A stretch of DNA of 64,000 nt from Pleurostoma richardsiae. Taxonomy: Eukaryota > Ascomycota > Sordariomycetes > Calosphaeriales > Pleurostomataceae. Position numbers and translations under genes: made by a program. Where the stretch lies: contig JANBVO010000057.1 of assembly GCA_030052745.1 (NCBI GenBank), positions 1 to 64,000 of the forward strand, written 5' to 3'. Of this stretch, positions 20,047 to 32,008 are shown one piece after another; the stretch's first letter is position 1, and every line of letters starts with the position of its first letter. The notes beneath the pieces are model-generated. The model made no database searches and was not told the origin of the DNA. It worked only from the letters and a program-made list of their open reading frames with translations.

Positions 20047-21918
20047 TATAGCAAATGTAAGGCGCTGGTGTGGACTGCTTCTGTAGGCTGGGAGTGTTGT
20101 TGAAAGTGCTGTTGATTGTCGAGGATGCTCAGTTGTTCAAGAGATGATGCCTGGCTTTTATGCTGGTTGGGTGTCGCGCGAAGAACGTCCTTCCAGTCGA
20201 ACATCGGCGATAAGTTCTCGACGGTGAACTGGATTTCTATCTATCTCCTCCCCAATGTGTAGATTGGAACAAGCGCCTAGCTTAGCCCAGGGCTGCCAAA
20301 ACAGTGACTGCTTTCGGCAGTTCACGATACCGCCCTTTCAACACGGTATCGGACGTCTTATCATGCATTTCAAGATCCCACAACCCAATCATCGCATTTA
20401 CAGGTTGATGCTAAAGACGAAAAGCCGAAACATACCGTCACCTTCCCGTCTTGTCTATTCCCACAAGCCCCCGACGGGCTATTTCAACGCACAACCTATT
20501 GAGGGAGGCAATGGGGCGGATCGGCATTCTGCCACGTTGATGAGGGAAGTATACCGCGCTAAGATTATCAGTGTCGATCTTCCCGTATGATGAGCACGTA
20601 AAGGGAAGGATATTAAATCGGCTAGGTGACCCGCACGCCCCTGCAGCGTGCGATCGAGACCCATTGCTCGGCCCGGGTCGGCCCTGTCAATCAGCTTTCA
20701 GATATGCACCTCAACGTGCGTTGCACATGGTATGTAGTGAGCTAGAGGGCCCGCGACGTAGCCGTAAAAAGGACCCGAACTAGGAAGTTGAGAGTCGAGA
20801 TATCCCTGGAATGACGGTCGCGGGGTTTGCTGCCTTCCTCTTCCCGTTTCTTGATCAGGCTGATTGATTCCGTCTTCCGACAGAAGAAGCCCACCAAGAC
20901 GGGACTTGAGGGATGTCGGGACCAAGTCGAAATTTTTCAACTTTGTGAGTCACCGCCAATGACAGTTGAGTTTCAGTGCGTCTACGACAGACGACTTGTT
21001 CTCAGGTGTGGCTCTGAAAGTCGAGATATCCCGCTTTGGATGCTTGCTCAACCGTGGTGATGTTTCAATTGCGGTTCCTGACGTGATCGATCGAAGCAGT
21101 ATATGATGTCACTTTCGACGGGCATGGCTGTCGAGGTCTCATGAGGTTTGCCAACAAGAAGATCCCAATGCGTACATAAGGTAAGGTTTCAAGTGAGTGA
21201 ATGGTAGTATTGAGGCGTCTATTTTAGACAATATTTCCTTCCCAGCCTAGGATCACCTATAAGTTATAGGAGCAGTCCCTCATGAAGGCCATGTCCATTC
21301 ATTGTTCGTCATCAGTATCCTCTCTTCTCAATGACAACATCATATCAAGGCTGCTGCTACTATGATTTTCGACACAGGCCGCCTGAGTACCCGTTCGTAC
21401 TTTGTGGTGTCGATGGGGGAAGGCTTATCCGTTTGTACAACCCTGCCAATGAACTCATAATCAGGGTGCCATCATGATAGTCAAGAAGGGTAAAGCAACG
21501 CCGATGCCTGCCGAGGTTACATCCATTACATGGGTGGTAACTCCACTAGTGCAACAAGCCAGGGGGTGCGGCCGGGGCTAATAAAGCGATGAAACCGGGA
21601 CAGTGCTGGGGAATCGGTGCCAGGATGGGGCCCCGGTGGTTTGGCCACTGGTCTGGTCAATTGCGGAGAGGCGCAGGGCCAGCGACCCCATTCGCAGTCA
21701 GGTGAAAGACTGAGCCAAGAGCGCCGTCCAGGACGCATACTATGACACAGCCGGGAAATGCACCGGCTTCTAGAAGAATCTTAGAGTACATAAAGTACAT
21801 AGGTAGGTAGCGGTACGTTGACTCGAGCGTTACCGATACGGGTATTATAAATCCAAACTCCAATTCACAGCCTTTGGGGCTCCTCTGGGGGGCCACGCAG
21901 TTCTATCCCTTCAAATCT
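20047..21918. other. Intergenic region, 1.9 kb
   Basis: No coding frame with family resemblance. A 14-bp direct repeat (AGTCGAGATATCCC) occurs at 20793-20806 and 21019-21032. Otherwise only the promoter of the secreted-protein gene (immediately right of 20046) is expected. Confidence 0.45.
20793..21032. repeat. 14-bp direct repeat pair
   Basis: AGTCGAGATATCCC occurs at 20793-20806 and 21019-21032, 226 bp apart in non-coding DNA. It may be chance, a small tandem-duplication trace or paired protein sites. Confidence 0.4.
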
Positions 21919-23379
21919 TCAATCCTCCTGACGCTTCCAAGTCTTCATATGCTTCAGCTCGTAATTGTCCTCCTCCCCTAGAGTTGGCCGGGTTTCGACC
22001 GTCGTTGAAAATTCCTTCTTCACCAGTATCGTGCGATCGCCCAACTCCAAATCCCGCACTGAGTCATTCTTCGAGCCAGTGTCGAGGTCGTCGCTGATGC
22101 GCTCAAAGCCGTCGTGGGTGGTCATGGTCCGCGCCGTGACGGCCCGTGATCGCCGATTGGACTCGTTCGTGCTCGTGCCGTTCGGACCTCGTTTCGATTT
22201 GGACCCGGACTGGCCGCTGCTGGCTCCCCGCCGGCTCCTGTTTCGGAAGAAGTTACCGAATAGAGGAGCAAGCGTAGGGAGGTTGGCGCTCAAGATGGCG
22301 ACCTGCATCTCGATAGCCGTCCAGGTGGACGCTGTCGCCTGCGCGTAGGTGACGTCTTTCGGTTCCGCACCCAAAACAGCCCATATCCGGAGGCCGCTGG
22401 CAATACACACGCTAGACAGAATGGGTAGATAAGCCTGTGTCCAAGGAACACTCAGGGGGGAGGACAAGGGCTTAGTGACTCACAAGCCACCGAGGAAGAA
22501 GATGCATGACATGGCGATCTTCTTCCTCAGGTTCAATTGGAGCTTGCGGACGACGAAAAGGGGTAGCAAGAGAATCACGACGTCTCCGAACACGCCCAGG
22601 GCACCGTTCGCAGCACCGCTGACTTGCTGGCTCGCGCAATACCCTCCAGGTGTGGTGCGATCATAGAAATATGACACGGGATGGCACACAGTCAGGTTGA
22701 CACACCACCCAATGATAGCCCACAGCAGCGTATAGACGATGTTGACCCAGGCTGCGATCCGGAACGGCTTTGTCGTAAAGATGTGCATGTAGAACACAAG
22801 GATGGAGATCTTGATGCATGCCAGAGCCGGCTGGTTAGCGCGCTGCAGGGCGAAATCGGCCTGATGGGCGAAGACAGGTCAGCACTACGACGCGAGGTGC
22901 CAACGGACGTCTGAATAAACCCGCCTTCAAAAACCTTGTCCTGGTTGCTTGGTCGAGATTCTGCATATGATACCCCAATCCATTTTCTAGCACTACTCAA
23001 TGGATTAGCTCGCTAATGGCACTGTGCTGGACCAGTGTAGGTGCGGCTCACTGATGTAGATACAGATGCTAGGCATCAGAGCAATAAAGTATCCGGCTAG
23101 GATGAGGTAGTCGTCGAGCCTTAACCTCTTGAACTGTTGCCACCGGGCGACGAAGCGCATAAGCAGTGACACCGTGCTGAGACCCAGAAAAACGCTCGTG
23201 GCGACCCATGGGAAGTTTCGACGACTGTGCACGTTCGACGGCGGCGTGCCAATGACGGTGAAGGGAATATTTTCGCGCTTGCTAAGGGCTTCCATGGTTC
23301 TTAACGCCGATAAGATCTGCTGGACCGCGGCCCTGGCGTTGTCTCGACCTCGGATGCTCTGGTCCTCTCCAGTCGGCAA
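21919..23379 (-). CDS. SAT4/Pth11-type rhodopsin-domain membrane protein
   Basis: A seven-transmembrane fungal integral membrane protein of the rhodopsin/SAT4 superfamily, often linked to host or surface sensing. Visible parts are VATSVFLGLSTVSLLMRFVAR (TM1), LRLDDYLILAGYFIAL (TM2), ENGLGYHMQNLDQ and ACIKISILVFYMHIF. These are followed by RIAAWVNIVYTLLWAIIGW, FGDVVILLLPLFVVRKLQL, IFFLGGFVCIASGLRIW and EMQVAILSANLPTLAPLF. A basic, acidic-tailed cytoplasmic C-terminus of about 110 residues follows. Exons seen: 23052-23379, about 22921-22995, 22484-22860 and 21919-22411. The junction between the second and third exons has no GT donor giving the right phase, so either a non-canonical intron or a small indel is present. 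The other junctions are clean. Confidence 0.8.
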
Positions 23380-25089
23380 GAGATGATGAAGATCGAAGGC
23401 AAGGGCGAGGGAAGAAGCCTATGAACAAGATCTGAGACAGCCGGGGAAAGAGTCAAAGTTAAGTCCTCAGTCCCTCATTTAACAGGGGCGACCTTGAGAA
23501 AGCTCGGTTTGGGAAGATGCAGGAACGGATTACCAAGGATCAGCGTGCGTTACGGGTTCCCAACTGACGGGACCACGGACTTGCCCACCGGCTGGTAGCC
23601 CAGCTTTCAGCTTGCAGCAAAGGGGCCTCGATATGATACCAGTGTCGAAAATCCGCTTGTTCATGCGAGTCCCAGACTAGCAAGGTTGGTCCCAGCTGCA
23701 GATATTCTTGGCAGTACGAGAACGGGCAAAGCCGCGCAAACCTCCCGAGCCCCTAGAGGATCGCACTGCAGGTGGCCAGCCTCTTGGCAGTATTGCTTAG
23801 CAAGGTAAAAGGGCGTATCTGAACATGTCTGACATCTGAGAGGCAAGGTTACAGGCCAACATTGATGACGCCTGCTCATTCTGACTAGGGACATGTCAAG
23901 ATCCCATCTCAGGACCTTGTTCGAAACCCCAGCCGACGAGGGTCGCTGATCTCTGTCCTCTGATGGCGTGCTGCTGAAAAACTTTGAGGTGGGTCCCCCG
24001 GATCCTTCGCTTCACATAAGATACAGAGGACTGAGTGAGCTCACGGGTGCCGGTGTTGCCGTGACGGACACACTAGACGTTGGCTTCTTCGCCGGCGCGC
24101 GCCGATCTTACTCCTATTCCGGAGAGGGGCGGGCTGCAAGAGGGCGTTCCTGATCTTCTTCTGCGGCTTTTTTGCCATGCCGTTTTGGAGCTGACTGCCG
24201 GCATAACTATTAGGTAGACTTGATCAATGGCATTCTCGTTCGGTACAAAAAAATCCGCCAAAGACGCCTCTGCCGCAGGCTGGCTTCCCCTGCGTGTTCC
24301 CATCATCTATTGCTTGGAGGACAGGACCCTTGCTGAACAGCGTCCAAGCGTTTCACCCAAACGCTCAACCGTCCGGAAGCTTATCTCGGTCCGGTCTACT
24401 CCGCAGTGTCCGCACGTCCTCTGCTAGGTTGACCGAGCTTATTTAGTTGACTTGGGGTCAAGGGTCCCAACGGCGCTAAAGCTGACCTTCGCAAGGGGTG
24501 AAGAAAGCTAGGGCTTCTCCAGCAGGGTTCTACGAGCATCCATCCGGCGCACCTTTCTTACTATGTATTCTTTTCATTCCGGTCAGGACCCCGACGCCGA
24601 CAGGGTTGAAGCCAATGACGCGTCCGGGTTGCTTGTTCAGGGAACGTGTCTCTGTCGGCGCTCCTGGTGCGCGGGCTGCATGCGTGCGCAAATCGAATGC
24701 CACCCCTGAGGTCGCCACGCTCAATAGTGCAATCCATCCCCATGGGCCGGACCTGGTCAGAGGAGCTAGAAGCTCGGAGCTCATCTAAATGCCTCCGGTT
24801 ATGGGGAGGAAAAGTCAATGGTCCGTGGCTGGAGGCCGTCCACTGCTGCAGGGACCAAGTCAGCACCGTATAAGACACGTCTTCGCCCATCGCGGAAATA
24901 GATTGTCGGTCCAGAGGACCGCTTCCTCCCTCTGATCAGCCGGCTCCACGCCTTCTTTTGAGGCTGCCAGACTGTGTCCCATTCCCGTTTTCCCCGTCTT
25001 CTCTTTTTATCCTCGGCCAACCCGCCAACCAACCCCCTCTTCGTTCGAAACCTCCCCACTTCTTCTCACCCACATTCCGTGCCGGCAAA
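23380..25089. other. Intergenic region between divergent SAT4-type gene and tyrosinase
   Basis: Should carry both promoters. A pyrimidine-rich tract near 24980-25080 precedes the tyrosinase start. No further gene was recognised. Confidence 0.5.
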
Positions 25090-26148
25090 ATGCGCGCCTC
25101 TCGTCTTCTTGGCGCGATCCTGCTGCCATTTGCCGCCGCACTGCCGCAGACAGCAAAGTGCACAAGCGCCAATGCCGTCCAGCGTAAGGAATGGGGATCT
25201 ATGAGTGATACGGAGCGGCTGCACTACATCGATGGCATCAAGTGCTTGATGAAGCAGCCCTCCAAGTACCGGTGTGGCGCCGTGCCCGCGAGCAGGTCCC
25301 TGTTCGACGACTTTGCCGCTGTGCACGTCAACCTGACCACGAGCATCCATATCAGCGGCATCTTCCTGGGTTGGCACCGGCAATTCATTTGGCTTCTAGA
25401 GGAGGCGCTACACGACAAGTGTGGCTACCCAGAGACGCTGGGCATCCCGTACTGGGACTGGACCAAGTACCCGTCTCTCGAGACTAGCCCTCTCTTTGAT
25501 GGCGGGCCGTACTCGCTGGGAGGCAACGGCCTCTACACCGGTGACGATCCGTATGTCGTTGGCGTTGGCCAGGAATTGCCTCACGGCACGGGTGGTGGGT
25601 GCGTGACCACCGGACCATTTGCCAACACGACGGTCAACTTTGGGCCTTTCAATTTCAACCTCATCTTCACCGGCCTGCCCTCAAACTGGTCCCTGCCAAA
25701 CCCGCGGTGCCTGAACCGCGACCTGAACGACTATGGCATCAAGACCTACGACAACCAGACGCTCATTGACCAGATGCTGGCAGTGGAGACGATCAAGGAG
25801 GTGCAGACGCTGATGAACAGCAAGAACGTTGGCACGACGGACCGCGGCATACACGGCGGCGGCCACTACGGCGTCGGCGGTGTCATGTTCGACTTCTTCG
25901 CCAGCCCGCAAGACCCGGCCTTCTTCCTGCACCACGGCATGCTCGACAACGTGTGGAACCAGTGGCAGTCCATTGACCCGGTCAACCGGCGGTACCAGTA
26001 CAACGGCACCAGTACGATTCTCAACACCAACGCCACTCCCGAGGTTAGTAACTCAACAGTGATTGACTTCTACGTCCTTGGCCCGTCGACGACGCTCGAA
26101 ACGGTGGCAGATCCGTTGTCAGGTCCGTACTGCTATAAGTACGTCTGA
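25090..26148 (+). CDS. Short secreted tyrosinase / catechol-oxidase-type copper enzyme
   Basis: A single-exon 352-aa type-3 copper oxidase, expected to oxidise phenols or catechols to quinones. The start at 25090 was chosen because it opens a clear signal peptide (MRASRLLGAILLPFAAALPQ); the longer upstream frame has no such feature. Probable CuA ligands are His79, His87 and His96 (VHVN, SIHISG, GWHRQF). Probable CuB ligands are His255, His259 and His282 (HGGGHYG, FFLHHGMLDNVW). The conserved PYWDW lies at 120-124. Several N-glycosylation sequons occur. The C-terminal cap domain of classical fungal tyrosinases is absent, as in the short catechol-oxidase-like group. No Cys lies just before the second CuA His, so a Cys-His thioether looks unlikely. 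It could serve in pigment, defence or metabolite tailoring. Confidence 0.92.
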   Translation: MRASRLLGAILLPFAAALPQTAKCTSANAVQRKEWGSMSDTERLHYIDGIKCLMKQPSKYRCGAVPASRSLFDDFAAVHVNLTTSIHISGIFLGWHRQFIWLLEEALHDKCGYPETLGIPYWDWTKYPSLETSPLFDGGPYSLGGNGLYTGDDPYVVGVGQELPHGTGGGCVTTGPFANTTVNFGPFNFNLIFTGLPSNWSLPNPRCLNRDLNDYGIKTYDNQTLIDQMLAVETIKEVQTLMNSKNVGTTDRGIHGGGHYGVGGVMFDFFASPQDPAFFLHHGMLDNVWNQWQSIDPVNRRYQYNGTSTILNTNATPEVSNSTVIDFYVLGPSTTLETVADPLSGPYCYKYV

Positions 26149-27858
26149 AGGGTGGGATGTGGCAAACGCTCTTTAACATTTCGTTGAGACACGTGCAGAG
26201 CTGTCTTGTAAATAATTCATCTGCGCCTTAGCCCTTGCGCAAGGTCTTCTAAGATCGGTCTTCGAACCGATGTCCTTGTAGATAATCTAGATATCCAAGC
26301 ATAAACGCTTGTCCGAGAGAACCTATAATTAAGATCTCTGTCGAGGTTATACTTGGAAGCTCTTCAGTAATTCCTGGTTACGACTAGACCACTTCAACAT
26401 TTCAAAGCCACATGATAATTAACTTGAAATCCAACAGCGGAGTCTATAGATAGAGCTCATCAGGCTGCCTACTTAAGGGAAGAGAGAATTTCTAGATCAT
26501 CTTTGTCGGTGCCCTAACATTTCCTCGGGCTCTTTTTCGAGAGTTGAAGCCTGCCGTGAAGTTGATAGCCGATAACTGAAAGTCCAAACTGCCAGGCGAA
26601 AGTGAAGAAGACTGAGTGGTTTTTTCAGGATAGTCTACGACGTAAACTACTCTCCTCTAAGTACAACCTTCCTTCTTAGAGTCAAAGCTACCCACAGCTT
26701 TAGAGGAAGCCTGATATGAATCAGCCAGACCTAGGCCACAGCAGAGCTGGAGCAGAGCGAGAGCGTGGCACTTTTGGCAGCAACCGCACTCTCAATTCCT
26801 CAGGCAGGATATGCAAAATTGGCGACCATAGTGATATGTTGCTCGTACATATTCACTGTACGAAGCCGTCTCTCCGCGTGTGAAGATCTAACTCTGCCAG
26901 CGTGTGACATGATCCAGGCGCTAATGGCCACGTAATTAAATGGCCGGATATCCGGTTCAAGTCGAGCACGACCTGGAACTATTGATACGGTGCCTGTTTC
27001 ATGTCACATGTATGACATGTGACGGTCACAACCATTCAAAGACCTTCAAGGTGCGCACCAAAAACCTTAGGTGCAATATCGGTCAACAGTCGAGTTCATA
27101 CCTACATTAATCGAGCAGCGCCTCTTAGCCGATGTCCACAAATCAGGCCCAAGGCCACTCCTCATTTTCCTTGCTTAAATGGTAAAAGCCCAGGAAGTCG
27201 TTGTAGATCAGCAAGATAATTGAATGCTATGAGTTGAGCGGTAAGGGTCCCAGCACAGACTGATAGGTGCAGCAGAGATAGCTAGAGGGATGTATGGCAT
27301 TTGAGCCTTTGCAGGGAGCTCATCCTGGATGACGAGAAAGGAGAAAGATGCTCTGCTGCAGCCAATTCTTCTCAACTCCGTCCTTCTGTTCTTTAATGTA
27401 GTCGCTCGCTCAAGACAAGGACTTGTGCACATAATAAAAGACTTACTGCTGCCTACAATTGTCACCAAAACGCAGTATGCTGGAAACAAAATGTATGAAT
27501 ACCTCCTCGCCCGGGTGCATGATTCATGCTTGACCCCACTCTGGAGCCCTGAGTTTGAGCCGCTGAACACCAATCAGAATCCCTCCGGATGCCTTACCCT
27601 CACTAGGTAGTCAAGCATGAGTCGTGCGTGCCTGCGGCTGAAACGTTGATCTTGGCGGTGCAAATCTCCACCCAAGCCCACCTCACATTACCCTTACCCA
27701 TCAATCACTCTGCGACGACCTTGTTCAGCGACCCTCTGTGCCGCACCTGTTGGTAACTTCTCATCCCAAAGCCTTGCACAAATAGCAGATAGCCGTTGCC
27801 ACTGCTATGCTCTTCACGTGACGCAGACTGATATACCCACGCCCTCTCTCTCTTATAT
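26149..27858. other. Intergenic region, 1.7 kb
   Basis: Relatively AT-rich, with no coding frame of recognisable character, no tRNA and no clear repeat. Includes the tyrosinase 3' region and the promoter of the Zn2Cys6 gene. Confidence 0.5.
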
Positions 27859-29247
27859 ATGCCTCGGCTGGGATACACCAAGTCTCGCAACGGCTGCCGG
27901 AAATGCCGGCAACGCCGAGTAAAGGTTCACCCCCACAAGTTACACCGCTTTCAAGCAAGCCCTTCTGATACTTGCATCCTAGTGTGACGAGAAGCGCCCC
28001 TGTGGCGCCTGCACAAGGCATGGCGTCCCTTGCAGTCTTGTTGAGGACTCTACAACGAGTCCAGAAGCCTCTCAATCGGGGACACCGTTGCCGTCGACCT
28101 CGAAAGGCACAGAGGTCTGATGCCGTCTCAACAGGCTATAATCACATAGGGTGCTGACTACAGATAACAGAGGCGCAGTAACCGCGCTTCATCAGGTGAC
28201 CCTTCTGGGTCAGCGAGAACGCTCTTTGGCCTTGACCCTGCCGGTCCTGTCGACACGCCAGCCGTACCCCTTCGAGCCATTGCGGCAGCACCCAGTGCCT
28301 CTATCGAAGGCACGCCGGGAGACCGGAGTTGCGAGTGGGTCACTGATATGGAGCTGATGCACCACTACGCTACTAAAGCCTATCTCACGCTGCCCAGGAC
28401 AGAAGAAGTCGCGCGCGTCTGGCAGATCGAGGTTATCGAGCTGGCACTTCTGTACAAGTATCTGCTTCACTTGGCCTTGGCATATTCGGCATTCCACCTA
28501 GCATATCTGCGACCGGCCCAGCAAGTCCGATATTCTTATGTTGCTGCCCATCACCAAGACCTAGGCCTCCGTGACATGCGGACCGCCCTTCCTGCCTTGA
28601 ACGCCGAAAACTGTCATGCCCTCTTCATGGCAGGATCGCTTCTGGCAATCGGAAGATTTGCAGCGCTGACGATCTACGCCGGTGACAAGGACGATGAGCG
28701 CCCAAACCTTGAAGATATTGTCGACGTCTTCATCTTGCTGAAGGGGATGAATACTGTCTTGGCGATGTGGGAGAAAGTCATCCAGACAGGTCACTTTAAC
28801 GAGCTCTTCAGAGCTTCGAGAGCTAATCCTGAGTCACTCCCATTCTTGGTGGAAGTCAGCGAGAGGCTTCATCAACTGCGGAAGCAACTGCGCGACAGGC
28901 TCGTAGACCAGCTCCCCATTGCGACCTCCATCGACTCCGAACTCCTTAGGCTCAACAACATTTCGCAGCAGGCTATCGACAACTCCTCGGACCCCGAGCT
29001 CAGAATCATCATGTTTTGGCCCATTACACTGTCAGATACCTATATCCAGATGCTCAGGGACAGAAGTCCTCCTGCTCTTGTCGTGCTGGGCTACTATTGT
29101 GTCCTGGTCCACATGACAGAGTCGAAGGCTTGGTTCACCCGAGGCTGGGCGCCGAAGTTGTTGCGAGCAATTGAGGCAGCACTACCTCCAGAATGGACAG
29201 TATTGATTGACTGGCCGCTGGAGCACATTCACAACCATACACCATGA
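27859..29247 (+). CDS. Zn2Cys6 transcription factor, Upc2-like (regulator 1)
   Basis: Three exons (27859-27924, 27983-28114, 28171-29247) give 424 aa. The binuclear zinc cluster is split by the first intron: Cys13-x2-Cys16-x6-Cys23-x5-Cys29-x2-Cys32-x6-Cys39 (NGCRKCRQRRVKCDEKRPCG). The remainder matches the sterol-uptake-control (Upc2-like) family: MELMHHYATKAYLTLP, LHLALAYSAFHLAYLRP and LVVLGYYCVLVHM. A TATATAT string ends directly on the proposed ATG, so a start further upstream cannot be excluded. It lies between the tyrosinase and the DUF7702/P450 pair and could control one or more of them. That is inference. Confidence 0.88.
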
Positions 29248-30300
29248 CAGTCAGACGCGATTCGACTTGAACGTGCTCAACCGTGTTCTTTACTGTGGCT
29301 ATTGCCGCTGTTGTTCTCGGTTCTCGACCATCAGCCACATCTAAATGGAAGGTTGAAACGAAGGCGACGATGAGCCAGCCAAAGAGCATCCGTGCAGGAA
29401 GAGCACCTGACAGGACCCTAATCCGAAGGCCGCCTTCACATGTCTGTCGTTACCAACAGCCCTGCTCCTCCCCACTGATATGGTCATATACGGTTGCCCG
29501 GGATGGAAGCGCATCCACTGGAGAATGCCAAACATAGTCATGTCCAGCGTGCACGTGCGTTCTGGAAGGCTATACACGGCGTGCAGCTTTCTTCACGGCC
29601 ACAAATGTCTTGCCCCGAGAGGTGCATCCGGGGAGGGGTGGTAGGGGGCCGCCCATTGCCATTGTACAGACTCAAAGTGTCTGATAGTCTCAGCCCGAGC
29701 CAGGGCAGAACGCTCCTTGAGTCGTCGAGCTGGCTCTGACGCCTGCACATACGCCTTGGGCATGGTAGAAGAAGAAAAAAGAGAGAAAAAGCTTCATTAC
29801 GGGAGCGTCGAGACTCTGGGAACTAGACTCTGTATACAGCTTCAAGATACATACAAGGCAGTCTTGTTGCGAGTTCCCTACATATGCTCAATTATGGTAT
29901 GGCCGAAATCTCGTTAGAGGCAGTCCTACGTATCTTCGCAACCGGGCACAGTGTACACACGTCTAACATCCATCGACTTATTAGTCGAAAAACAGCGTGG
30001 TATTCCCTCTTTTGACGCTACCTTGCCAGCTCCAAAAGTGAGTTTCTGTGGCTTTCTGCCATTCTAGTATCCTAACAAAACCTCAAAGTCCCGTCCAGTC
30101 CACGCCGCCCTAAAGATAAAGAAGATCGATACGTCGAGTCCAGTCTGTGTCGGAGGAGCCCCAAGACCAACATTCTAAAGAGACCCCGTAGTAAAAAGAA
30201 AAACGCTCGCTTAGCGCCTTGACTCGATTGCCCGCCTCATTCCATACCCTGCGAGTGTCACTTGCCACTCTGGCTCTGAGCCTACTCGGTAGGCAGACCA
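29248..30300. other. Intergenic region between convergent regulator 1 and DUF7702 gene
   Basis: Holds the 3' ends of both genes and a purine-rich stretch near 29770-29795. No gene was recognised. Confidence 0.5.
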
Positions 30301-31319
30301 CTATATGCTCCGCCTAACTTGAAGGGCGGGAGTGACGTCTGTTCCTGCCAGCCGTCTAAGAGACACTCCATTTTCGAGAACGCCAGCATTCTCTTCATCG
30401 GTTGCACCGCTCGATGCGCTATCCCTGGGTTTCAAGACCAGGTCGTCGCCTGAAAGCTGCGACCTCGGGACGACGTTTCTGCTGAACCATCCGCCCGCCA
30501 CCGCGGCTAACGCCACGCCGAGCTGCATGAAAAACAGGAGAATAAGGCGCGTGGCGAAGCTTCCCAGCACAGGGTCAAGACCCGGCACGCGCAGAAAGGC
30601 GTAGGTGGTGTTGTAGGCGAGCCGCACGAGGTGGAACGGCATGGCGGCCCCGGCGGCGTAGAGGAGGAACCGGGCGGCTGGGAAGTTGGGGTGTGCAGGG
30701 ACGGAGGTGATGCGCCGCCACGTGGGCCACATCCACCAGCATATGGTGAACATGACGAAGAGCATCAGACAGTTGCCGATCTGGTTGTAGTTCTCGGCTA
30801 CGACACCGCTGGGCTTCGTTGGGTCCGGAGATCCGCCGTATGTGGCTACGGCAATACCGCCCGTGTTGGCTAGATGCGTGACACCGAGGATGATCTTCTC
30901 CGTGCGGCTCTTTGGTGGCAAGGGAAGGATCATGTTGCTAAGCGCACCCCAAGTGTCGTTAGCCTTGGAATACCCCTACGTGGGACTGCGCTGCTTCCAG
31001 GTGAGTTTACTCACGCTTCATATACCAGCCCAATCAATACTAGCGACAGACATGCGAGACTCCCGGCATTGGTCATGATGATTACTTCGTTGTACTGCTG
31101 TGGCTCGTGCCTCTTGATGACTTGATAGATGTCGGCGGCGAAGCGAAGGCCGAAGTACGACACAAATATGGGCCAGCACACCATTCCAGTCTTTCCATGT
31201 TTCCAGGTGATCCATAGCGTCGGTGGCAACAGTGCGATGTATATCGACAAGTCGGCAATAGCGAGATTGATCAGCCTCGCCGATGGTGGATTAGCCGTGG
31301 CAGCCGTGTCGAGATCCAT
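30301..31319 (-). CDS. DUF7702-type integral membrane protein
   Basis: Two exons (31015-31319, 30301-30937) give 313 aa in consistent phase. About seven hydrophobic segments are visible, for example LSIYIALLPPTLWITW, GSLACLSLVLIGLVY, CLMLFVMFTICWWMW and LILLFFMQLGVALAAVAGGW. The N-terminal layout (NLAIADLSIYI...LWITWKHGKTG) resembles the fungal DUF7702 membrane family, whose function is unknown. The C-terminal 50 residues are polar and cytosolic-like. The gene is divergent from the P450, with about 690 bp between starts, so a shared promoter is possible. Confidence 0.8.
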
Positions 31320-32008
31320 GTTGGATACGATGATAGAAGAAACCCGGGCCTCGAGGCTCTCACAAGAACGACAATGATTGAAGATGGGTATCTGGCGAGC
31401 GAACCTTCCGCGTCGAACGACAGGAGAAGCCGTCCCATTTTAACTACCGGCCGGACAGTTGGGATGCCAGGGGCCCATTGTAATGTCGAGACGCTCCGCC
31501 CAAGCCTTACCAGGTCAAGGCTTTCGCGGCAGAAGCCGCTTGTCAAGCACCCAATATGCCTTCCTTTGTTGGGACTGATAACGCGTGGGAGACTCGTAGT
31601 GAAGGATTCGGGCCTACGACGACCAGGCGCAGCCGTAGCCAATTGCAGCTAGATCCGTGACCGAGAGCGAGAGCGAGATCCACATTCCAGGGGCAGCATT
31701 GACCAAAATGTGGGCATTCGAGGGTCGTGTAGGGCTTAGCGTTACGATTAAGCAGCCGGCAGTTGGACGTGTGCCAAATGGATCGGCGGACTGGCCTACG
31801 GAATACGGGAGCGAGAGCGACGCCGAGAACGATCGTCCTGCCGTCGAGCTCAAGTTTCCCCGCACGGACGGGACAGGAGTTAAGGATGCTTGATGTCGCC
31901 AGGCCAGTCATATATCTACGAGGCCACCACCTACTATCTCTGTAAGCTTTGTGATTTAGTGTGGTAGTGCCTCCATCTTCTCCAGTCCAACGCGAAAAGT
32001 TGTATGCC
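31320..32008. promoter_or_regulatory. Bidirectional intergenic region between DUF7702 and P450 genes
   Basis: The two genes face away from each other across about 690 bp. No obvious binding motif or open frame with family resemblance was found. Confidence 0.4.

Noticed and set aside
24958-25089. Longer tyrosinase N-terminus from an upstream ATG
   Set aside because: The added residues are pyrimidine-rich UTR translated. The signal peptide begins at 25090.
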